Origin: Elmis aenea
Lineage: Eukaryota > Arthropoda > Insecta > Coleoptera > Elmidae
Length of the DNA: 64,000 bases
Reading direction: 5' to 3'
Assembly (NCBI GenBank): GCA_947652605.1
Contig: OX393584.1
Span: 30,119,467-30,183,466 of the forward strand
Numbering within the stretch: position 1 is the first letter of the stretch; each line of letters begins with the position of its first letter. Of this stretch, positions 57,340 to 64,000 are shown piece by piece. Both the position numbers and the translations under genes were made by a program. Below the pieces are notes generated by a model that saw only the letters and a list, made by a program, of their open reading frames with translations, was not told the origin of the DNA and did not search any database.

Positions 57340-58208
57340 ATGTCATCGTCAAAATCTAGTGTTGACGATCTCCTTGGAGGTGAGACTGCATTGTTTACGT
57401 CCCAGCTGGCACGTCACTGAGATGCAAAATATATACAAAACAAATTTGTTGACAAACTTTGACTACTTATTACGCATTATAATCAAAACAAAGGCTTTAA
57501 ACCATTGATATTAGTAATTAGTTGGCTTTTATCACAGTGATTAGTTGCTGCTATCAATTTTTGTTTGTATTTTATTTTGTTTCTTCAAATGTTTAACACG
57601 CAGTGTGCTAATAAGATGTCTTCATCCATAGAATCATGGGTTGATGTGTCAGTATCCTCTACTTGTGGTTCGCAAGGTGGCGGTACTCCTGGATCAGTAA
57701 CACCTCAGTTACCACCAGAAGAGTATTTACGCCTGTTGCGAGAAGCGCAGAGAGAATCCAATCAGTCATCTGCTCGAGTGTCGCTAGCAGGCTCACGACG
57801 AGATTCACCACGAAGTAGCCCGAAATCACCACCAAACAGTCCTGTCCAAGAAACCCCTCTCATTATGGAATGGCAGTCTTACTACATGAACAGTGAAAAT
57901 AAAGACGTAGGTAATGTAAATCGTGTTAATTATTTTTAATAACGAAAGCGAACTTCCAGGATGGTGACTTGTTCAGCGATTGGAGCAGTCGTCCTGACCA
58001 ACTGCCACCCAAAAACTGGAGTTTTCGTCATCCCAAGAGAGATGTTCTAAGCATCCGTTATGCCCGCGTGGGGGATAGCAGTGTATTTTCACGAAAAGGA
58101 TTGTGCACATTGTTTTTAACTAATTTGATATCGTTGCTGCTTGGTACTGGTGTTGGTCTCTGGCTTAGCAAATATGGTTTCTTTGTGCCAGCAGTCAGAG
58201 CCCGCTAG
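57340..58208 (+). CDS. BNIP3: BNIP3 mitophagy receptor
   Basis: Three exons, 57340-57379, 57632-57906 and 57960-58208, join with matching phases (G|GTGAG to ATAG|AA, then GAC|GTAGGT to CAG|GAT) into 187 residues, close to the usual length. BNIP3 sits in the outer mitochondrial membrane and recruits LC3/GABARAP for mitophagy. Visible: an LC3-interacting motif W16-V-D-V19 near the N-terminus after SSVDDLLGES; a Ser/Pro-rich linker (68-88); the conserved block SDWSSRPDQLPPKNWSFRHP with KR (111-132); and a C-terminal membrane anchor at about 152-175 with G167xxxG171xxxS175. The residue matching human His173 is Leu164. An ATG at 57616 gives a shorter alternative start (MSSSIESWVDV) if exon 2 is transcribed from a different first exon. 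Intron 2 is 53 bases. Confidence 0.93.
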
Positions 58209-59845
58209 AATACCCTACTTTCCGTTGTGTGTTCGTGTTCTAAGCTGAGCTCTGGAGGATTTGATAAGCTGTTTTATACGCCTATGTGATTATTTTCCAT
58301 ATTGTGGCTTGTGAACGCTGCCTTTCGAATGAGACTGGGATTTTCTACTATATTATCGACTAGTGGAAACCTCGCAGTGACCACTGTAATTATTTACCTT
58401 TTAATATTATTTCTAACTATCGGTTGTCCAAATTTGTAGTTGCAAGGTGACGCAATAACAATATAAACAGTGCATTCGTCTTTACAGAATTAATTTTAAT
58501 TTGTAGCTTGTCAAAATCCACTAACGTTTGAACGTTATCAGAATGATGTATAGTTTCTTAAATTTTAGACTTCGTTATCTTTTTATGTGTATCCAAAAGT
58601 CATTGAAGATAAAACTGTAGTTAATTTGCAAGTGTTTTAATTTATTTTTTTGTTGTAAATATTTGTTTATGAAATATACTGAAAAACAAAATTTTATTTA
58701 TAAATTATATTCATTACCTATAGAGACTCGACATTTTGATAAATAATTTCAGATAACTGGATGATTATTAAATAAAATAATGAAATTGTAAACTTCTGTA
58801 TTTCACATGGTTGAAGGTTTGTGCTGCTGATTGATCAATTGTTTGGAAATACCATGAAGTAAGTTTTTTATGAATCACTTGTTTTTAACAGTGTCAACCA
58901 TGTGTATTGAGGGTTTAATTTTCAATTTATTATTTAAATTTAAGCCCTAGTTGATCATGAAATAATTTACTAGAAGTTGAAACATTTAGATGCAAATATA
59001 ACCACGGCTTTATCCTCAATGGTTGTTTTGTGTTTTGTTTGATGAATCATACAGCCTGTTTTATTAGTTCAGCTGTACAAATCCAAAAGGGTAGTCGTTT
59101 GGAAGTATTGCGCCACCTAGTATTTATCTTGTAATGTATGTATTGCACTGGTAGAATAACAACGATGTGTATTTTATTTAGTTTTACTTTTTTTGGCCAG
59201 TTGTTCTACCAGGGCAGTTGGTTGGGTCCTCTGGCTTAGCTGGGGAGGCGTACTTGTGAAATTAAATTAACTTCTCAATTATTATAGTGTTAGCATTAAT
59301 GGTAAACAATTTATTGTGTTTTTAATTAATCACAATTATAAATACATTTTATAACTAAAGTGTTAAAAATTATAATTTATTCAAATTATCTGAGTTGTGA
59401 ATTTTATATACTTAGACCTAATGAGTACTGATTAGCTTGTCGCAAGTTCAGGGTAGCGATTAATAAGTTTTTTAAATTTACATTGATATATATTTTGCAC
59501 AATAATACATAATCAGTGTATTTAATAGACTTAACATACAAAGGAATACGAAATTTAGTTTCTATTCAAAACCAAAAAATAATAACCGTAATATAATCAG
59601 CTAAATAGTTTTCATTTTGTAAATGCAGATAGTGAGTTGCAACACCTTTAAACGTTAACTGATATACTAATATATAATCGTTTTGTGATAATTGCATGTT
59701 ACAAACAAGGTATTGTTTACTTTTAACCCAGTTACATATCAGTTGACTAATATTGTTTATTTTTGTTAATTATATATGTTGGTTGCCAATGTCTGGTATT
59801 GCTATTATTATCTATTGATTATTATTTCAATACAGTATCAATAAA
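58209..59845 (+). other. BNIP3 3' untranslated region with two poly(A) signals
   Basis: AATAAA occurs at 58772-58777 and at 59840-59845, about 570 and 1640 bases after the stop. The first part looks less AT-biased, as 3' UTR sequence often does. Which site is used cannot be told from sequence. Confidence 0.45.
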
Positions 59846-61665
59846 GGCTAAAATATAATAGATACTTTTTTATTTCTTTTAATCAAATACTAATATGATT
59901 GTTTTTTGTTCTCGCTTATAAACTATTTGTTGCTTTGGCAACCATATTGTTTACTGTTTTGCTTTAATACAGGCATCAGTAACAAGTTTTGTAGCATTTT
60001 AATGTATTATAATTATTATTTTCGATGTACCTGTGGTTAAAAACAAGTGTTAAGATTTTAGACAATTTAACTGTTAGTAATAGCGGGTCATGTTAAAAAA
60101 TAGTTGGGACATTTTTTTAGAAATACTATGGAGAAGTATCTGATTTTGGCAACCAGTATTTAAACCCTGATGTTAATTATTGTCTCGTCTTAAAATTAAT
60201 GAAAAATTGTCGTCACGCTTGTCCTTTTTTTAGTTAGTTTTGGATTCATAATTATTTAATTTACAAAAGATTTTTCATCCTAAATTTAATTTTAAATAGC
60301 TTGATGCTTGTTTATTTCTATTCCCTTTTGTGTAATTAACCATATAATATAACAAACTGAATTTAAAATTGTCATTGCATACCTAAACAAATTGACTTAA
60401 CTGTTTTGTTGATAATAAACCTACATCTTATAAACTTAATGGTGTAATGTTCGGTATCTTAGCTTAACCTGCACTTTAATTAAAATATTGAAAGTATTGA
60501 AAAACATTGTTATTTAGTGGTACCTGATAACATGGATCAGAATATTCTTACGATTCATCATTAAGTATATATAACTTTCGTTTTATGAAAATTTTGTTTT
60601 ACTTGTCAAGGGGTTTGGAAAAGATTTATTGCACAACATAATTTTTCACTCGTCACAGGGTCAATTATTGAATTAACTGGTTCGTTGCCAATGTATTAAG
60701 ACAAATTTCTGCACTTTACTTCTTGATAATTAAAGTAAGTGGTTAGATTTTTAGTACAATAATAAAACATTTTTAACTAATTACAAGTAAAAGTTTTTTT
60801 TCATAAAAGCTTTTGTAAATTGAATTTTATAATTTTGTAATCCAGACACATGTATTTACTCAACAAATACATCTTTATATATCTCATTGGCATTATTGGT
60901 CAAGTTAAGAACAATTTATTCATAATTTATTTTACATTATTTGAATAAGTAAAGATTTAAACCGGCTTTGTGTTTCCCATGTTCTTACAAATAAACATAT
61001 TTGTTATTATTCAAATGTATCGAAAACAGAACATGGACATGCAGAAAATACTGATAACGAGTAATGTTAAGTGATAGTTGAACGAGCAGTATGCTTCAAA
61101 AGTCATTCAAGTATTTTTATTGATTTGCAGATAACATATACATTTTGTCCATGTTAGATTATATCATTTTAAAACATTATACTGCTACATTTTCAATAAT
61201 TCAAATGCAGTAACACATTTTAATTAAAAAAATTAAATTCGTAAGGATTACACTGCTTTATGTTTAAAATTTGAATGAAATTGAATAAAATATTTGAGAT
61301 CCTTAAGACAAATTGAGTTTTTATTATCCATTAAGCCTTTTTTAAATTTTACATTTTCCAATACATTTTGTTATTCTGCGACAAAACGTTCCTATTCTTG
61401 TGTGTTGTTTTGTTGATAGCTGTCACCTACTGTCCACCAGGTTGTAAAATGTTAGTTGGTTAATAAGCAACGTGTATTATAAACTAAACTCTCCAAGTTT
61501 TTAACATAAAAGTGTACATCGTATCTTTAAAGTTTGTGCTTTCGCCAGTTTTATTGCTTTAAATGTAACTTCAGAAACATAACCTTAAAAAAATCATAAT
61601 GATTGAGAAACAGCTCTAAACATAATCATTTTCTCAATACTCTTTAAAAATCGAATAATTGAATA
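59846..61665. other. intergenic and leader of the RNF220 gene
   Basis: AT-rich; no repeat family of the window was recognised. Sequence from about 61490 may be the leader of the following gene. Confidence 0.35.
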
Positions 61666-62670
61666 ATGGATTGTTCAGTAGATGAAAACGAATCTGCAAG
61701 CGGTAGTAATGGAGAAGATGTTGGTAGAAGCTGCAGAAATAAACGTAAACAAATGGAACCAGTGTGTTGTCCAGTATGTAGTGTTACTTTAAGAAGTTCG
61801 GAAGTAGACTCTCATTTATCTACAGAAATTGACAAACTATACAAATTGTCTGCTGTTAAACACAAACAAAATGGTAAAAGTAATAATTCCTCGCCAACGT
61901 GCATCAATGGCTCGACAGAAAATGGACGAGAAAAACATTGGGACACATATCAAAAAATTCGATCTAACCGACAAAGCAGACAAAGAATAAAATCTCGTAA
62001 ACGTAAACCTGACGAAGTAACTTGTCCGGTATGCAATAAGGAAACATCGGAAGATATAACTTTACATGTTGAAATGTGTTTACGTCATTCAGAAAGCAAT
62101 GGTGGAGATAGCGATGAAAATATAGACGTGGAAGGTGGATTTGACGAATACGAATGGGCAGGACAGTCTCGTGTACGTGCAACATCGCTCCTGCAAGGCG
62201 GAGTGTCCAACTTGGGCACTACATTAAGTATGGCCGATGAAGATGAAGATCTAGTTGTCGATGGAGACGACACCGATGTGTATGGCTTACCACAATATTC
62301 AGAGAAGGATATAATTATGCTTAGTGGGGAAGAAGAAAATGTGTTACGAAAAGCAGTCTTAGGTCCTGGAACTGACCAACTACAAAAAGGTTCCAAGTTA
62401 AAAAGCGAAGCAAGCATAAACACAGAAGAGGATCCGGTAGTAGAAGCTCTTAAATGTCGAATACGAGAACTAGAAAGTCGTGAACAAAGTAAAGACGATA
62501 TTTATAAGTGTTTAATTTGTATGGAGCGTTATAGAACACCAGTTATTTCGGTGTGCTGTTGGCATGTCCATTGTGAACAATGTTGGCTGCAGACCTTGGG
62601 CGCTAAGAAACTCTGTCCACAGTGTAATATGATAACGTCGCCTGCTGACTTGAGACGCATTTATATGTGA
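61666..62670 (+). CDS. Rnf220: RNF220-type RING E3 ubiquitin ligase
   Basis: An intron-free ORF of 334 residues. An in-frame TGA at 61660-61662 fixes ATG 61666 as the start in this exon. Domains: an N-terminal zinc-binding segment with C35PVC38 and H50; a basic stretch RQRIKSRKRKP (105-115), a likely nuclear signal; a second zinc segment C120PVC123...H134...C138; the block FDEYEWAGQSRVRATSLLQG (159-178) that identifies RNF220; an acidic patch (191-204); a short coiled coil near 256-275; and a C-terminal C3HC4 RING (C282, C285, C298, H300, C303, C306, C317, C320), ending LRRIYM. Vertebrate RNF220 ubiquitinates nuclear substrates and stabilises beta-catenin with USP7; the insect role is inferred. 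Shorter than the 566-residue vertebrate long form. Confidence 0.93.
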   Translation: MDCSVDENESASGSNGEDVGRSCRNKRKQMEPVCCPVCSVTLRSSEVDSHLSTEIDKLYKLSAVKHKQNGKSNNSSPTCINGSTENGREKHWDTYQKIRSNRQSRQRIKSRKRKPDEVTCPVCNKETSEDITLHVEMCLRHSESNGGDSDENIDVEGGFDEYEWAGQSRVRATSLLQGGVSNLGTTLSMADEDEDLVVDGDDTDVYGLPQYSEKDIIMLSGEEENVLRKAVLGPGTDQLQKGSKLKSEASINTEEDPVVEALKCRIRELESREQSKDDIYKCLICMERYRTPVISVCCWHVHCEQCWLQTLGAKKLCPQCNMITSPADLRRIYM

Positions 62671-62830
62671 ACATTTGAAATTGTAAATAGAATTGTACAT
62701 AATACCATGTTAATTGTAATTGCTAAGCGTTTTAGTATGTTGTTATAGTATAATAATGTTTTTATTTTTCACTTATGTGTCATATATTTAGCCTACATTT
62801 ATGGTAATTAAATCTTTATTTAAATCATAA
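62671..62830 (+). terminator. RNF220 3' UTR with possible poly(A) signal
   Basis: ATTAAA at 62807-62812 lies about 140 bases after the stop and is a common variant signal. No canonical AATAAA was seen nearer. Confidence 0.35.
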
Positions 62831-63962
62831 CGTGCATTATTATTTTGTAAACTTATTAATCACTTATCAAGTAAGACGTACGAGTAGGCCATAAGATTGC
62901 TCAGTGTGTTAATTAGACTTGGTTAACGATGAACTACCTCTACGAGAGTTTGCAAGAACCCAAAAGACAGTCTAACACACACATCAATATATTAAAAATT
63001 AAGTGAACAATGTTACGTATTTTTTAAAGACATTCACTCTTTTGTTAGACAATCATGCAGATTTTTTTAAGAAAAAATAAAATTTTAACATGCTTATTAA
63101 CTTAATATTTTAAACTTTTTTAAAAGTGTATCGCCGGGCTTTTTTAAATTTTGAAACTTCTGGCTTAAGTTCAATTATGTTATTTCTCACTTTTGTGTGA
63201 TGATGTGCTGTTTTTATTTTCGAATATAAAATTTTGCGTTTTTTTTTTAAACCTAGATACCAATGGAAAAGCATTTTAAATTATGTGTAAACTGTTGTGG
63301 AGTTTACATCAAGATGGTGTTATCCGAATGAAACCCTTAATTACATTATTAAGATTGCAGGCAATGAAAAAAAATATTATTTTTAACACTTTTTATGGAA
63401 ATAAAGTACATGTCACATCTCGATTTAATGGAACGAATATCCCCTAAATCTTAATAATATAAAATTCATAGCTTCTATACAAAACTAAATCTTATTTTAA
63501 AAAAACTGTTTTGAATGAAAAAATAAATTATTCACTATTTGTTGACAACAAATACTACTACATAATTTTTACAACGTGAAAAACATGAAATGTAAATATT
63601 TATGATAGCTATAAAAAGTGGTTCTCTGCTCAGAGTAAATGGATGAATAGTAAATTTGAATGTTAATGTCTACAATTAATAATTATTGCAATTAAAATAT
63701 GGATTTATTGACTGTGTTCAAAGTCAGTTATTGCAATCGCGAACGTAGCCATCACCAAGTGTTACAGCTGTCAAAATTTAGTATTAGAATTTTGAAATTG
63801 TTTATTTAGTTTCGTGATGGTTGTCAACAAGTGCAATTTAATTATGTAGCGCAATTAATGTTGCCCTGCGTAAATTTTGTGATTTCGCGCTATAAGTATT
63901 CACCAAATTCTTGTTTATTAAAACTTGTTTTGAGATAACCTGACCTAACCTATACATTCAGG
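62831..63962. other. intergenic, then possible promoter of next gene
   Basis: AT-rich. From about 63700 to 63960 the sequence looks less AT-biased and contains CG dinucleotides, ending in 'acctgacctaacctatacat', which looks like a leader for the ATG at 63963. Confidence 0.35.
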
Positions 63963-64000
63963 ATGAAAACTTATAAAGACTTGTATTTGGGAGACAGTAT
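63963..64000 (+). CDS. possible start of a further gene, cut by the window edge
   Basis: ATG at 63963 opens a frame reading MKTYKDLYLGDS up to the edge. The codons look protein-like and the preceding region resembles a TATA-less promoter. Twelve codons are too few to identify a product. Confidence 0.35.
   Translation, partial: MKTYKDLYLGDS

Noticed and set aside
62085..62423. 112-residue minus-strand ORF
   Set aside because: Antisense shadow of the RNF220 coding region.

Overview
The window is eukaryotic, AT-rich, gene-poor and very rich in transposon remains. Spliced genes with introns of 51 to 74 bases, cuticle-type secreted proteins with a tiny first coding exon, an MBF2-family secreted protein and the repeat content (non-LTR retrotransposons, a Penelope-like element, hAT, Tc1/mariner, PIF/Harbinger, many MITEs, a tRNA-derived SINE) point to a holometabolous insect. 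A beetle is my best guess, but that is inference only.

Layout. 1-2500: non-coding sequence that looks less AT-biased than the rest, interrupted by an internally deleted hAT transposon (833-1854). 2500-16000: no convincing gene; MITEs, a tandem repeat, three non-LTR retrotransposon remnants and one stub of a ~160 bp satellite. 16180-16252: a candidate TATA promoter and tiny first exon. 17120-19300: a large fold-back inverted repeat, with a palindromic Penelope-like terminus inserted in one arm, followed by a 160-bp satellite array. 26001-29586: a two-exon gene for an unknown secreted protein; its 3-kb intron is full of repeats. 32714-34137 (-): a three-exon MBF2-type secreted protein. 35345-36380: an RNase H-type retrotransposon tail fused to a Penelope-like GIY-YIG endonuclease. 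38251-38807 (-) and 53637-54102 (-): two paralogous cuticle-type secreted proteins, about 15 kb apart in the same orientation, separated by retrotransposons and MITEs. 57340-58208 (+): the mitophagy receptor BNIP3. 61666-62670 (+): an RNF220-type RING E3 ligase. At the right edge a further gene may begin (63963).

The genes do not form one pathway. The left three quarters carry secreted or cuticle genes isolated in repeat-rich DNA. The right 10 kb is a more compact housekeeping block (BNIP3, RNF220, perhaps a third gene) with few recognisable repeats. All mobile-element proteins seen are broken; I found no intact autonomous element. The most unusual features are the nested fold-back/palindrome/satellite complex at 17.1-19.3 kb, a retrotransposon fragment flanked by a ~125-bp direct duplication (23978-24874), and several MITE families that share TA|CAGGGTG-type ends. 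All repeat families were compared by eye, so boundaries are approximate unless a target-site duplication is stated.
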